From assembly GCF_002423035.1 (NCBI RefSeq), contig NZ_DIUM01000097.1:5090-55710 (forward strand): a DNA stretch of 50,621 nt, written 5' to 3'. This stretch comes from Thiocapsa sp. UBA6158 (GTDB lineage Bacteria > Pseudomonadota > Gammaproteobacteria > Chromatiales > Chromatiaceae). The notes below the pieces were generated by a model, which was given only the letters and a program-made list of their open reading frames with translations, was not told the DNA's origin and ran no database searches. The position numbers and the translations under genes were made by a program. The stretch's first letter is position 1; each line of letters begins with the position of its first letter. Positions 1-9,618 of the stretch are shown here, piece after piece.

Positions 1-824
1 CGCTCCATGAAGCGCTCGCCGTCCTTGTTGACGAGATAACCGCCTTCTCCGCGTGTGCCCTCGGTGATCAGCATGCCCTTGCCGGCGATGCCGGTCGGGT
101 GGAACTGGAAGAACTCCATGTCCATCAGCGGGATGCCGGCACGCAAGGCCATCGCGGCACCGTCGCCGGTGTTGATGTGCGCGTTGGAGGTCGTGCGGAA
201 GACCTGGCCCCAGCCGCCGGTGGCGAGCAGGGTGGCCTTGGATTCGATCAGGAGCGGCTCGCCGGTCTCGATCTCGAGCACCAGCGCACCGCAGATCACC
301 CCTTCGGTGTCGCGGACCAGATCGATGGCGAAGAACTCGTCGAAGAAGTGGGTGCGCGCGCGGATGTTCTGCTGATAGAGGGTATGCAGGATCGCGTGAC
401 CGGTGCGGTCGGCCGCCGCACAGGTGCGCGCCGCCTGATCGCCGCCGAAGTTCTGGCTCTGGCCGCCGAAGGGGCGCTGGTAGATCTTGCCGTTGTCCAG
501 ACGCGAGAAGGGCACGCCGGCGTGCTCGAGCTCGTAGACCGTCGGGATGGCCTCGCGACACATGAACTCGATGGCGTCCTGGTCACCCAGATAATCCGAG
601 CCCTTGACCGTGTCGAACATGTGCCAGTGCCAGGAGTCCGGCATCATGTTGGCGAGCGCGGCGTTCACCCCGCCTTGGGCGGCGACCGTGTGCGAGCGCG
701 TCGGAAAGACCTTGGAGACGACGGCAACGCGCAGATCCGCGCTGGCCAATTGCAGCGCGGCGTTCAGACCCGCGCCCCCGGCACCGATGATGAGTGCGTC
801 GAAATGACGTGTTGGAATTCCCAT
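1..824 (-). CDS. sdhA: Succinate dehydrogenase flavoprotein subunit (N-terminal part, cut by window edge)
   Basis: Catalytic FAD subunit of respiratory complex II, oxidising succinate to fumarate at the cytoplasmic face of the inner membrane. The first 274 residues are visible. The dinucleotide-binding motif GAGGAG is near residues 14-19. The motif TRSHT around residue 45 carries the His that holds FAD covalently in this family. Further in are FFQFHPTG and the TEGTRGEGG loop of the substrate site. The ATG at 824 begins MGIPTRHFD and lies 7 nt after the sdhD stop, in the usual C-D-A order. The rest of the gene and presumably sdhB lie beyond position 1. There is no sign of decay. Identification rests on several diagnostic motifs and on gene order. 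Confidence 0.96.
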   Translation of the reverse strand, partial: MGIPTRHFDALIIGAGGAGLNAALQLASADLRVAVVSKVFPTRSHTVAAQGGVNAALANMMPDSWHWHMFDTVKGSDYLGDQDAIEFMCREAIPTVYELEHAGVPFSRLDNGKIYQRPFGGQSQNFGGDQAARTCAAADRTGHAILHTLYQQNIRARTHFFDEFFAIDLVRDTEGVICGALVLEIETGEPLLIESKATLLATGGWGQVFRTTSNAHINTGDGAAMALRAGIPLMDMEFFQFHPTGIAGKGMLITEGTRGEGGYLVNKDGERFME

Positions 825-831
825 GCCTGGA

Positions 832-1176
832 TTACCCCTGCAGACCCGCGGTGATGATGGCCTTGAAGGCCCAGAGGCCCGAGGCGATGAAGACGAAGGC
901 GAAGAGGGTCAGCAGACCGATCCGCAGGCCGAGCACATGCACGTAGTCGAGCAGGACGTCGCGGATGCCGACCCAGGCGTGGGCCAACAAGAGCGGCACG
1001 AAGAGCACGAGCCCCAGCGCGACGACCGGATGGGAGACCCAAGCGACCAAGGCGGCATGGTCGACGGGGGCGTTGAAGGCGAGCTGGATCAGCAGATAGC
1101 TCAGGAAAAGCGCCAGATAGACGGCCGTGGCGCGCTGAATGACCCAGGCCATGAGACCGGATGCTTGTCGGCTCAT
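832..1176 (-). CDS. sdhD: Succinate dehydrogenase hydrophobic membrane anchor subunit
   Basis: A 114-aa integral membrane anchor with three hydrophobic stretches (about residues 10-33, 50-68 and 84-111). With SdhC it forms the haem b and quinone site of complex II. His66, in the segment LLLAHAWVGIRD, fits the haem-ligand position. The Asp-Tyr pair at 77-78 matches the conserved DY of the quinone pocket. The reading frame is open further upstream, but the start MSRQASG at 1176 overlaps the sdhC stop by 4 nt (ATGA), which points to translational coupling and gives the normal family length. Confidence 0.92.
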   Translation of the reverse strand: MSRQASGLMAWVIQRATAVYLALFLSYLLIQLAFNAPVDHAALVAWVSHPVVALGLVLFVPLLLAHAWVGIRDVLLDYVHVLGLRIGLLTLFAFVFIASGLWAFKAIITAGLQG

Positions 1177-1547
1177 AACGCCAGCACTCCACCGATGACC
1201 AGGACGACGACCGCCGCGATCAGCGCCGTCCAAGCGCTTTGCCGAGCTGCCGGGCGATCCAGCCCGAGCCCCAGATCGAGCAGCAGATAGCGGATTCCGG
1301 CAAAGAGGTGATGCAGCAGACTCCAGGCCAGGATCAGCAGGATCAATTTGACCAGCCAGAAGCCCAGGATTCCGGCAACCTGCTCGAACCCCGCGGGCCC
1401 CGAGAGCGCCTGGTGGAAGAGGATCGCGGCGAGCGGGATGGCGAGAAGCATCAGCACGCCGCTGATGCGATGAAGTATGGACACGACAGCCGGAATCGGC
1501 AGCTTGATCCGCCACAGATCCAGGAATACAGGTCTTGTTGTTTGCAT
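1173..1547 (-). CDS. sdhC: Succinate dehydrogenase cytochrome b556 subunit
   Basis: A 124-aa membrane anchor of complex II. The family signature HR-x-SG occurs at residues 26-30, at the start of the first helix, and contributes to quinone binding. The segment HHLFAGIRYLLLD near residues 79-91 carries the conserved haem-ligand His. Three hydrophobic helices are visible. It is the first gene of the sdhC-D-A run on the minus strand. The upstream ribosome-binding signal is weak (AGAGA). No promoter could be named with confidence. Confidence 0.94.
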   Translation of the reverse strand: MQTTRPVFLDLWRIKLPIPAVVSILHRISGVLMLLAIPLAAILFHQALSGPAGFEQVAGILGFWLVKLILLILAWSLLHHLFAGIRYLLLDLGLGLDRPAARQSAWTALIAAVVVLVIGGVLAL

Positions 1548-1848
1548 TCTCTAACCTTTGGTGATGCGCCTACGATGATGCGCCGGCCGCGATCCGACTC
1601 GACCCACCCGACTCCGGCCGATTTGACACCTGGATCGCCCCGGGGTTTTGCGGTCACGGGGATGCGACAGCCTTGCATGGATCATGGATTTCTGTCTGTG
1701 CCGAGGCGAAGGTCTGTCATCAGAGCGTCAAGTCGGGGCATTATTGTGCACTGCAACAGGGGGCGATTCAATCTTGAGAACAGCCAAGGGTCTTGCGGTT
1801 TTCCCGCTCGACCCCGTCAGCGCGACCCGCGTCTCGGGATCGCCCGGG
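1548..1848. other. Intergenic region upstream of sdhC
   Basis: About 300 bases between the end of the UPF0104-type membrane gene and the sdhC start, both on the minus strand. It should contain the sdh promoter and any terminator of the tam operon. I see neither a convincing hairpin with a U tract nor a good sigma-70 hexamer pair. The short reading frames here lack family features or plausible codon patterns. Confidence 0.5.
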
Positions 1849-2865
1849 TCAGCTTCCGCACGGCGGGCTGCCACCGGCGCGGATCGAGGTCTCGGGCAGC
1901 AGCAAGGCCAAGCCTCCGAGCACCAGGGTGGAGCCGAGCAGAAAGAGGTGGAGATTAACCGCGCCGGCCAACGCCAGCCTCGGATCCACGCCCAAGGGTG
2001 CAAGCGCCGCCACCACCGCCAGCTCGTAGCTCCCGCTGCCGGCAATGCCGTGGAAGGGCAGCACGCTCGAGAGTTCCGCCCCCATCACGCCCGTGAGCAG
2101 TCGCCAGAATTCGACCGGCAGGAAGTGCTCGAGCAGCACCGCGAAGGCCGTGAACTTGAGGGTCCAGGTCAGTGCCGTCCAGAGATAGACACGGGCGATG
2201 ATCCCGGGCTGCGCGGGAGCGGCGCCCAGAACACGACGGACGAGCCGGATCAGCTTCGCCGCGAGACCGCTTGCGGACTGTCCCCTCGAGTCCTTTGCCA
2301 GGCCCCGCAGCGGTAAAAAGAGCAGGAGCCCGCCGAGCCACACCGGCGCCGCCCACCACCAGATCGGCGATGGATCGCGCAGGTAGAGGATCAGGATGCC
2401 GATCAAGGCCAGAAAATGCAGGTCCAGGATGCGGATCCAGAGCAAAGCCGCGGCGGCATCGAGAAAGCCGTGGCCGAAGTAACGCCGCATCAACCAAGGA
2501 AAGACCATCTCCCCGGCACGCATGGGCAAGAGGTTGTTCGCGGTGTTGTGCAGCATGCTCAGACGCAGAACGGTCGGGAAGCAGCCGTGAAACCGAGGTC
2601 CGAAATAGTCGTAAACCCGCACCGCCCGCAGCGCGTAGCTCAGTGCGGTCAGACCGAAAAGCGCGATCAATAGGAGCGGAGAAAGCGTGCGCCAAGGCGA
2701 GAGGAGCGGCCCCCAGCCGACCGTCCATTCAACCGCGATCACCAGCGCCGCCAGAAGCGCAGCGCCGATCGCCCAGTCACGCGGGCGACCGAAGCGCATG
2801 GCGCCGCCCTCGCCCGCCTCCCGACCACCCTTGCTGCCGGGTTCCTTGTCCCGGTCGAGACTCAT
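1849..2865 (-). CDS. Lysylphosphatidylglycerol synthase transmembrane-type (UPF0104) membrane protein
   Basis: A 338-aa protein with about seven to eight hydrophobic helices. It resembles the flippase/transmembrane domain of lysyl-PG synthases (LPG_synthase_TM, UPF0104), without the soluble aminoacyl-transferase domain. Family-like features are the segment LRLSMLHNTANNLLPMRAGE near residues 100-120 and the later FHGIAGSGSYE segment (near residue 275). Known relatives act in lipid or polyprenyl-phosphate handling at the inner membrane; the substrate here is unknown. The first 22 residues are polar and charged, and a second possible start lies at MRFGRP (residue 23). The start chosen at 2865 overlaps the lpxL stop by 4 nt, so it is probably co-translated with the envelope genes upstream. 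Confidence 0.8.
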   Translation of the reverse strand: MSLDRDKEPGSKGGREAGEGGAMRFGRPRDWAIGAALLAALVIAVEWTVGWGPLLSPWRTLSPLLLIALFGLTALSYALRAVRVYDYFGPRFHGCFPTVLRLSMLHNTANNLLPMRAGEMVFPWLMRRYFGHGFLDAAAALLWIRILDLHFLALIGILILYLRDPSPIWWWAAPVWLGGLLLFLPLRGLAKDSRGQSASGLAAKLIRLVRRVLGAAPAQPGIIARVYLWTALTWTLKFTAFAVLLEHFLPVEFWRLLTGVMGAELSSVLPFHGIAGSGSYELAVVAALAPLGVDPRLALAGAVNLHLFLLGSTLVLGGLALLLPETSIRAGGSPPCGS

Positions 2866-3779
2866 CGCCGACGCCGCTTCGGCGGATAGATGGGCGCCTC
2901 GCCGGGAGGGCGGGTCTTGAAGCGACGATGCACCCAGAAGTATTGATCGGGCATGGTCTGGATGCGCGCCTCGATGATCTGGTTCATCCGAAGTGTATCG
3001 GCCGTGCGATCACCGCTCGGAAAATGCTCCAGCGGCGGATCGAAGATCAGCTCCAAGCCGCGTCCCCACGACAGGAAACGGGCGAAGGTCGGGATGACGA
3101 CCGCGCCGGTCATGGCCGCGAAACGTCCGAGCATGGGCACGGTCGAGGCCGCGACACCGCAGAAGGGCACGAAGAGACCGCGCCGTCCGCCATCCTGATC
3201 GGGCAGGTAAAAGAATGGCGTCCCCTTCTTCATCTCGCGCACCAGGCCGCGCAGGTCGTCGTGGCGCTCGATGGAGACGCTGCCGTACTGTTGGCGCGCA
3301 CGCCGCACCTGCCGGTCGACCACCGGATTGCGGATGCGCTGGTACATGTAGACGCCGGAGTGGACCAGCGCGGTAAAGGCCGCACCGCCGAGTTCGAGGC
3401 CGACGAAATGCGGTACCAGGACGATGACCGGACGCCCTTCGGCGATGTAGCCATCAATGCGCTCGCGGTTGCGGACCTTCACCACGCGGGCCAGGCGTGC
3501 ACGCGACGCACCCCAACCGACGCCTTGGCAGAAGGCCGCCACGCCCAGCCAGCCGAACTGGGCACGCAGGATGCGCTCGCGCTCGCGCGGGGTCGCCTCG
3601 GGCAGACAGATCTCGAGGTTGCGCCGCCCGACGAGGCGCCGCGACCCGGCAAGCAGATAAGTCAAGCGCCCCACGCCGGTGCCGAGCGCCCAAATCAGCG
3701 GAAAGGGCAATCGGCCGAGTCCGTAGACCAGACCGACGACAAACCAGCTCGGCCAATATTTAGGGTGCGAGAGGCTCAT
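2862..3779 (-). CDS. lpxL: Lipid A biosynthesis lauroyl/myristoyl-type acyltransferase
   Basis: A 305-aa LpxL/HtrB-family inner-membrane acyltransferase, which adds a secondary acyl chain to Kdo-lipid A. The catalytic H-x4-E motif is visible as HFVGLE near residue 124. The downstream DQDGGRRGLFVPFCG segment and the late region HRRFKTRPPGE also fit the family. A hydrophobic N-terminal segment anchors it. It overlaps tamB upstream and the UPF0104 gene downstream by 4 nt each, so the four genes behave as one translational unit. Whether it is the LpxL or LpxM type cannot be settled from motifs alone. Confidence 0.88.
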   Translation of the reverse strand: MSLSHPKYWPSWFVVGLVYGLGRLPFPLIWALGTGVGRLTYLLAGSRRLVGRRNLEICLPEATPRERERILRAQFGWLGVAAFCQGVGWGASRARLARVVKVRNRERIDGYIAEGRPVIVLVPHFVGLELGGAAFTALVHSGVYMYQRIRNPVVDRQVRRARQQYGSVSIERHDDLRGLVREMKKGTPFFYLPDQDGGRRGLFVPFCGVAASTVPMLGRFAAMTGAVVIPTFARFLSWGRGLELIFDPPLEHFPSGDRTADTLRMNQIIEARIQTMPDQYFWVHRRFKTRPPGEAPIYPPKRRRR

Positions 3780-6700
3780 CGCTCGAAGGTGTAGAAGATA
3801 TCGGCGCCCTGATTGCCGCCGGTTTCGGTCTGAATCTCGATCCGGTCGGTCAGGTCGTATCGCATCCGGACACCGCCCGATTCGTTGCCGATACCGCTCT
3901 CGTACTCCACGAAGATCTTCGGCGCGATATAGGTCCCGAGCGCAAGACCGGCATTCGCCGCATCGCCGCTCGCGCTCGGGGCCACACCGGTCAGGAGAAA
4001 CTTCATGACCTCGGCCTGGGTCATCCCCGGATCGGTCTCGGAGAAGAAGGCAAGCTTGGGATCGCGCAGGGTCCCGAGCACCTGGACGCCGGCAACGGTC
4101 GCTCCGCCGTCACGCTCGGCTTGGATGAGGAGGCCGGGGTTCCCGATCGGGCTGCGGGCATAAATCATGCGGCCTTGGACGATGTTCAGCGGCGCGCCGA
4201 TCTCCGCGGCAATGCCGAAGCCGGTCGTCAACCGATATTGACCGTCGATGATCTGCAACTGACCGTTACCCAGCATGTCGCGTCCGGGCGTTTGCAGCAA
4301 GGCGAGCTCCCCGGCCAGGCGTCCGCGCACGCCGAACCCGTCGATACTGACCTGATCGCCGAGGATCAAGCGCAGATCGATGGCGAGGGGAAACGCCTTC
4401 TTCCGCTCTTGATCCAACAGGACGATATCGCTCGACGGCGTCTGTGCCCCGGCCGGGATAGACCGGGGTCGAATCCGCGCCTCGGGGATCCTGATCGCGC
4501 CGCTCAGACGCGCGCCCTTCGAATTGGCCTCGAAGTCGATGTCGGGTGAGACCAGGGCGAAATACTCGCGCGTATCTGCGACCTTGAGATTCGTGCCCGA
4601 CACCCGTGCCTGTGCAGCGAATCCGCCGCCGCCGAAGCGCGCATCGCCCGTCAGCTCGAGTCGGCCGCCGCCGACGTCCGCCGAGCCCTGCAGCTCCATC
4701 CGGTCGACCGCCGGGGCGCTGACCGCAATGTTGAGATCGGCCACATTGAGGCCGACCAAAGGCACCGTAAAGCCGACATCCCGAACCCGCGCATCGCCCC
4801 GCAGCGCCGGTGCGCCGAGTGTGCCGCCCAACCCCAAATCCAGCGCGACGCCGCCGGTCATCCCGGTGATGTCGGGAACCAGATTGGCGACCCGCTCCAG
4901 GCCCCGGATCTCGCCGCGCAGGGTGCCGGCGAGTGGCTGACCGGGGCGCGCCGGGGCGTCGAGCCGCCAACCGGCGAGATCGAGCGTCCCGTCAATCTGC
5001 CCGAGCCCTTCGAGCGGCAGACCGAGCCGAGCGGAGAGCGCGCGTGCGCCTGCCTCCAGACCGAGACGCGTCCGCGAGAAATCGATGGTCTCGTTCCGGC
5101 CGCCGCCCATCAGCACCTGGGCCGCGCCTTGCGGGATCTCGGCGGTCGCGCTCCCGCTCAGGACGTTGCCGGCGATCTCGAAGCGCCCCCGGATGTCGGC
5201 ATTGCCGCTGAGTGCGAGATTGCTCGGCATGACGGGCGCGAGGAGTGCGAAATCGGCCAGTGTGAAATCCAGACTCGCGACCGCGCGTTCGGCCTTGCTC
5301 CGGTTCAGCTCGGCACAGCCGCCGGAGCCTTTCGGCCCGCGGATGCAGAAGGGGCCGAAGGCGATCTTGGGGCCGGCAATGGAGACCGGACTCGGTTGCC
5401 GCAAGGCCCAGTCTCCGAAGGTCGTCGTGTCGAGATCCAGGCGCGCGATCCGCCCGCTATAGGCCCCGTCCCTCGCAAGCCCGCCGGAACCCTCGAAGGT
5501 CACCGATATCGGCTCGCCCTTGAGCGTCAGCTCGAGACGGTGATCCGGGATCCGGCCCGCGCCGCGCACCGAGAGCGTCTCCCAGATCATGTCGCCGGCG
5601 ATCAGCCGCGTACCGTCGAGCCGGATCTCGAAAGGATCCTCGGGAGACAATCCCAGATCCAGTGTCCCCTTCAGGCCGGCGATCCCCTGCCCTGCCCACT
5701 CGGCATCCCGCGCCGAGAGATCGAGCAAGACCCGCGGCGCCTCGCGCGGTCCCGAGACCTTGCCGCGGGCGGTGAGACTGCCGCTGGCCTCGGGCGCCAA
5801 GCTGGCAAGGTTGGAGGATTCCAGATCGAAGCTCACATCCAGCGCCTTGTTGATCTGTCCAGAGACCTGCAAGGAGCTGGGACCGGATGCCGCATTCAGC
5901 CCCTCGATCCGGATGGTCTCCCCGACCAGGATGACCGAACCGGAGGCGACGACGGGATAACCGCGCACGATGCCCTCGAACCGCTCGATGGCGGCGACCA
6001 GGTTCGGCCCCGCAGGCTCGAGCGTCCCTCGGCTCGTCAATCGGCCACCGAGATTGCCGGGCCACGCGGGGGCAAAGGTGCCCGGATCCAGACCTGCGGC
6101 GTCCAAGCTGGCATCCCAGGAGACCACGGGATCCCAGCCGACCGCGCCAAGACCGGTGATACGCCCGTTGAGCGTGTCGAGCGTCAGGGTCTCGACCCGG
6201 GTCTCGCGACGGTCGCCCCGACCACCGAGGCGCAGCTGGGAAGGCGGCAGACCGGGGCCGACCGAGCGGGCGGCCAAATCGTATTCGAACCCGTCCAATC
6301 CGCCCGCGCTCGAGAGTTGAAACGAGAGTCGATCCTCGAACCCCTCCACCAAGACAACCGGATCGAGATCCTTGCCGTTCAGGCTCAGCGTCCAGCTCAG
6401 GCCGGGCGACCAGGCCACCTCGCCCTCGCCGAGCAGCTCGCCGTCGAGCAGGGCGAGCTTCATGGCGTCGATGCGCGTTCCCGAATCCGTGCCCGTACCA
6501 TTCAGATCCAGCGTCAGCGCAGGAATGTCCGGACCCTGTGCAGCGAGCGAGAGGACATAGTCAAAGGCATCGAAGGCACCCGAGACATCGAGCGTCCCGC
6601 GGGGTGACTCGGCGATCACATCGCCGCTCAAAGGCCAACGCAGGCGCTCCCATCGGCCGGCCAGCCCGAGGCGACCGGGCGTCGCACCTGTATCGACTTG

Positions 6701-7816
6701 GCCGGTCAGATTCAGCAGGGCATCGGAAACCTGCTCGGTCAGCGCGAGGCTGCGGATCTCCAGGATCCGCTCGGCCCAGAGGACATCCAGCACGGCCGCG
6801 AGATGTCCGAAATCAGGCAGCTGCGGGGCGCGGGCATCAAGCTGTCCCTTGACCGATGCCTTATCGAGATCACCCTGCGTCTCGAGACTGCCGGTCACCG
6901 TGACCTCGGGCAGATCGGACCCGAAATCGGGCAGATCCACGCCAAGGATCTCCAGCCGACCATCCCAAGCCGGCTCCCCGAGCGGGTCCTCGACCCGGAC
7001 ATCCAGATCCGCCTGCGCCGAGCCGCTCAAACGGTGTCGGACCTGCAAGGATGCCAGATCACCCGTGAGCTGCGCCGAGCCCTGCAGGGCGATCGCGGGG
7101 GGCTGCGTCATCTCCCAGTCGAGGTCCAGATCCAACGGGTAGTCGCCGCTCAGCTCGACCCGACCGAAGGCGCGCGCGGCCAGCCGCGGGGTCGGCATCA
7201 CTACCTCCAAACGCGTGACCTCGAGCGCGCTGCCCCGCAGGCTCGCGGACAGAGTCGCGTCCTCGATCACGAAGAAGGGCTCGCCCTCGCCGTGCTTGAA
7301 CAGACGCAGCCGCTCGACCTGCGCCTCGTGCAGCTCGATGCGAAGCGGCAAGGCAATGTCGGGCAGGACGAGCGGTGTGGGCTCTTCGGGACTCGGCGGC
7401 AACACCAGATCCAGGTCATGGATCCGCAGCACTTGAATCGGTAGATCTCCGCGAAGGGCAGCAACGGGCGACCAGCTCAGACCGATGCTGCCGGCACGCA
7501 TCTCGAAGTCCGCAACCGTGATCGCGAGCCGATCGAGTGTCAACCGACCCGTGATGCGCCCTTCGACGCGCTCGACGCTCAGGACACCGGGCACCAAGTC
7601 CTCCACCAACCCGATCGCAAAGCGCAGTCCGGTCTGGGTCCCGAGCACCAGCCCCAGCATCAGGACCAACAGGAACGTCAAGGAGACGAGCAGCCCGAGG
7701 ATCAGGCGCAGCGGCCGGACGCGCCGACGCCGCCGGGTCTGCGCGGGGGCGGCCAGCGTCGGCTCGGCCGGCGCGGGTCCCTCGGTGGGGAGCGCAGAGT
7801 TATCTGTCTCGCTCAT
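3776..7816 (-). CDS. tamB: Translocation and assembly module protein TamB
   Basis: A 1346-aa protein with one N-terminal membrane helix (about residues 35-58, after a basic RRRRR stretch) followed by a very long beta-rich periplasmic domain. The C-terminal roughly 350 residues form the DUF490/TamB domain and end in IFYTFER, as is typical. TamB spans the periplasm with the outer-membrane protein TamA and is implicated in autotransporter assembly and phospholipid transport to the outer membrane. The open frame extends 70 codons further upstream, but that part is antisense-like to tamA and highly Arg-rich. MSETDNS at 7816 overlaps the tamA stop by 4 nt and is the sensible start. Its 4-nt overlap with lpxL continues the coupled operon. 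Confidence 0.93.
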   Translation of the reverse strand: MSETDNSALPTEGPAPAEPTLAAPAQTRRRRRVRPLRLILGLLVSLTFLLVLMLGLVLGTQTGLRFAIGLVEDLVPGVLSVERVEGRITGRLTLDRLAITVADFEMRAGSIGLSWSPVAALRGDLPIQVLRIHDLDLVLPPSPEEPTPLVLPDIALPLRIELHEAQVERLRLFKHGEGEPFFVIEDATLSASLRGSALEVTRLEVVMPTPRLAARAFGRVELSGDYPLDLDLDWEMTQPPAIALQGSAQLTGDLASLQVRHRLSGSAQADLDVRVEDPLGEPAWDGRLEILGVDLPDFGSDLPEVTVTGSLETQGDLDKASVKGQLDARAPQLPDFGHLAAVLDVLWAERILEIRSLALTEQVSDALLNLTGQVDTGATPGRLGLAGRWERLRWPLSGDVIAESPRGTLDVSGAFDAFDYVLSLAAQGPDIPALTLDLNGTGTDSGTRIDAMKLALLDGELLGEGEVAWSPGLSWTLSLNGKDLDPVVLVEGFEDRLSFQLSSAGGLDGFEYDLAARSVGPGLPPSQLRLGGRGDRRETRVETLTLDTLNGRITGLGAVGWDPVVSWDASLDAAGLDPGTFAPAWPGNLGGRLTSRGTLEPAGPNLVAAIERFEGIVRGYPVVASGSVILVGETIRIEGLNAASGPSSLQVSGQINKALDVSFDLESSNLASLAPEASGSLTARGKVSGPREAPRVLLDLSARDAEWAGQGIAGLKGTLDLGLSPEDPFEIRLDGTRLIAGDMIWETLSVRGAGRIPDHRLELTLKGEPISVTFEGSGGLARDGAYSGRIARLDLDTTTFGDWALRQPSPVSIAGPKIAFGPFCIRGPKGSGGCAELNRSKAERAVASLDFTLADFALLAPVMPSNLALSGNADIRGRFEIAGNVLSGSATAEIPQGAAQVLMGGGRNETIDFSRTRLGLEAGARALSARLGLPLEGLGQIDGTLDLAGWRLDAPARPGQPLAGTLRGEIRGLERVANLVPDITGMTGGVALDLGLGGTLGAPALRGDARVRDVGFTVPLVGLNVADLNIAVSAPAVDRMELQGSADVGGGRLELTGDARFGGGGFAAQARVSGTNLKVADTREYFALVSPDIDFEANSKGARLSGAIRIPEARIRPRSIPAGAQTPSSDIVLLDQERKKAFPLAIDLRLILGDQVSIDGFGVRGRLAGELALLQTPGRDMLGNGQLQIIDGQYRLTTGFGIAAEIGAPLNIVQGRMIYARSPIGNPGLLIQAERDGGATVAGVQVLGTLRDPKLAFFSETDPGMTQAEVMKFLLTGVAPSASGDAANAGLALGTYIAPKIFVEYESGIGNESGGVRMRYDLTDRIEIQTETGGNQGADIFYTFER

Positions 7817-9618
7817 AGATCGGGCCCGATGACGAAGACGAGGCGTGCCGGGGGCCAGCCGTCGCCGATCTCGTCGTCGTTTTGGGTGAACGGCAAGGCG
7901 AGATCCACGCGCACCTGGCCGATGGGCGATGCCCAACGCACACCAAAGCCGACGCTCTGCTGAAATTTGTTCTCGTAATCGGGATCGAAGGCGTTGCCGA
8001 AATCGGTGAAGACGGCGGCACTCCAAGGGCCGCGGATGGTGCGCTCGAGTTCGAGGCTACCGACCCCGAGATAGCGCCCGCCGACGGTGTCGTCGTTGAA
8101 GGGCTCGGTCGGTCCCAGTGCGTTGTAGCCCCAGCCGCGTATGGTGTTGTCGCCGCCGGTGAAGAAGCGGCGACTCGCCGGGAGCTCGGTCAGATCTTCC
8201 GCCAGGGTCACGCCCAGATCGGCGCGGGTGATCAAGCGGTACTTGTCTGCAAAGCCGCGAATCCACTTGAGCTGCAAGGCGGCGCTCAGATACGAGGCGT
8301 TCGAGATCACGCCCTCGACGGCTCCCAGGAGACCGTAGCGGATCCGATATCCGCGCTTCGTGTTGATCGGGTCGTCCGCGACGGTCTTCGACCAGGAAAT
8401 GTTCGGCGCCAGCTCGGAGGAGATCCCGGTCTGGATGTCGCTGATCTCGTAATCCTCGTAGGTGTAATCGATGCCGACAGTGCGGCGCCAGTTGCTCGGC
8501 GTGAGTGTCGAGTGCGCAACCTGAACCGAGTTGAGCCAGCCCTTCTGCGTGTTGATGTTGGACCAAGTCGACTGGGGCTTGATGATGATGTAATCGCGCG
8601 TCGGATCCTGAATCGGAATCCGGTAGTCGAAGCTCCATTGGGAGAGCACGGGCGAGAGCTGCAGCTCGGTTCGGAAGTTATGCCCCCACTGATTGACGTA
8701 ACGACGACGCCAATCCGCACTGACCCGCGGGCCGGTATCGGTCGTGAATCCGGCACCGATGCGGTACTTATCACGTTTGTTGCGGGTTGCGACCACCTCG
8801 ATCGGCACCAGCGTGTCGTCGCCGGTCGCATCCTTGCGGGGCACGATCTCCACGTCGCTGAAATACTCGGTACCGAGCAGCCGCCCCTGCAGCGCAAGGA
8901 GTAGATTCGGGTCGTAGACGACTCCGGGCTCGAAATTCACGAAGGAACGCAGAAACTTGTCGTTCAGAAGGTCCTGCTTGAAGGACACCTTGCCGAGGTA
9001 ATAGCGTGGCCCGGTGTCGAGCTCGAACTCGACGATCGCCTCATAGGCCACCATGTCGACGAGGACGCGGTGGCGCACGAGGTTGTAGTCCAGATAGCCG
9101 CCGGAAGACGCGCGAGAGCGCAGATCGGATTTGGCCGCTTCGTACTTGGCGTGGAGCAGGACATCGCCAACCTGCATCGGAAAGGTTTTGGGAAAGGCGG
9201 GGTCATCGCCCCCCTCACCGATGACCGCGTAGTCGACGCGACCGATCTTCACCGCCGCTCCGGGAACCACCGCGTAGGTCGCAAGCCAGGTCCCGTTCGG
9301 ATCCGAGGGCACCTCGAGCCGGTCCGTGACCTCGACCTGATAGAGGCCGAAGGGCGACAAGGCATCGCGGATCTGGTCGGGAGCCAACCTGTGCAGCGCC
9401 TCGACACGGGCAGGCGTCAGATCCGCCTCGGTGCGCTCCTGATAGATGGACAGCAAGGCGAGGACGTTCGTCTCCTGCTCGCCCGCAAGGCCCGTGACCT
9501 TCACCTCGAGCCTCATCGCGAGCGCGTTGCCGGCGGCCAGCATCAAGGCGACCAGCACCAGCCATGCGCCGGCTCCCGAGCGCACAATCAGGGGCCGGGC
9601 TGCATCGATCGACTGCAC
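7813..9618 (-). CDS. tamA: Autotransporter assembly complex protein TamA (outer-membrane Omp85 family)
   Basis: An Omp85/BamA-family outer-membrane barrel with N-terminal POTRA domains. The hallmark segment GGDNTIRGWGYNALGP, holding the conserved IRG-W/F motif of the L6 loop, is about 110 residues before the end. The protein ends in a beta-signal-like strand (RLVFVIGPDL). Several starts are possible: a TTG at 9675, an ATG at 9663 and a GTG at 9618. I prefer GTG 9618 because AGAGG lies 7 nt upstream and it yields a classic signal peptide (LVLVALMLAAGNALA, cleaved before MRLEV). It is first in the tamA-tamB-lpxL-UPF0104 unit. Confidence 0.92.
   Translation of the reverse strand: MQSIDAARPLIVRSGAGAWLVLVALMLAAGNALAMRLEVKVTGLAGEQETNVLALLSIYQERTEADLTPARVEALHRLAPDQIRDALSPFGLYQVEVTDRLEVPSDPNGTWLATYAVVPGAAVKIGRVDYAVIGEGGDDPAFPKTFPMQVGDVLLHAKYEAAKSDLRSRASSGGYLDYNLVRHRVLVDMVAYEAIVEFELDTGPRYYLGKVSFKQDLLNDKFLRSFVNFEPGVVYDPNLLLALQGRLLGTEYFSDVEIVPRKDATGDDTLVPIEVVATRNKRDKYRIGAGFTTDTGPRVSADWRRRYVNQWGHNFRTELQLSPVLSQWSFDYRIPIQDPTRDYIIIKPQSTWSNINTQKGWLNSVQVAHSTLTPSNWRRTVGIDYTYEDYEISDIQTGISSELAPNISWSKTVADDPINTKRGYRIRYGLLGAVEGVISNASYLSAALQLKWIRGFADKYRLITRADLGVTLAEDLTELPASRRFFTGGDNTIRGWGYNALGPTEPFNDDTVGGRYLGVGSLELERTIRGPWSAAVFTDFGNAFDPDYENKFQQSVGFGVRWASPIGQVRVDLALPFTQNDDEIGDGWPPARLVFVIGPDL

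Noticed and set aside
2271..3794. A 507-codon plus-strand frame opposite the UPF0104 and lpxL genes
   Set aside because: The minus-strand products have clear family motifs and the plus frame is compositionally biased with none.
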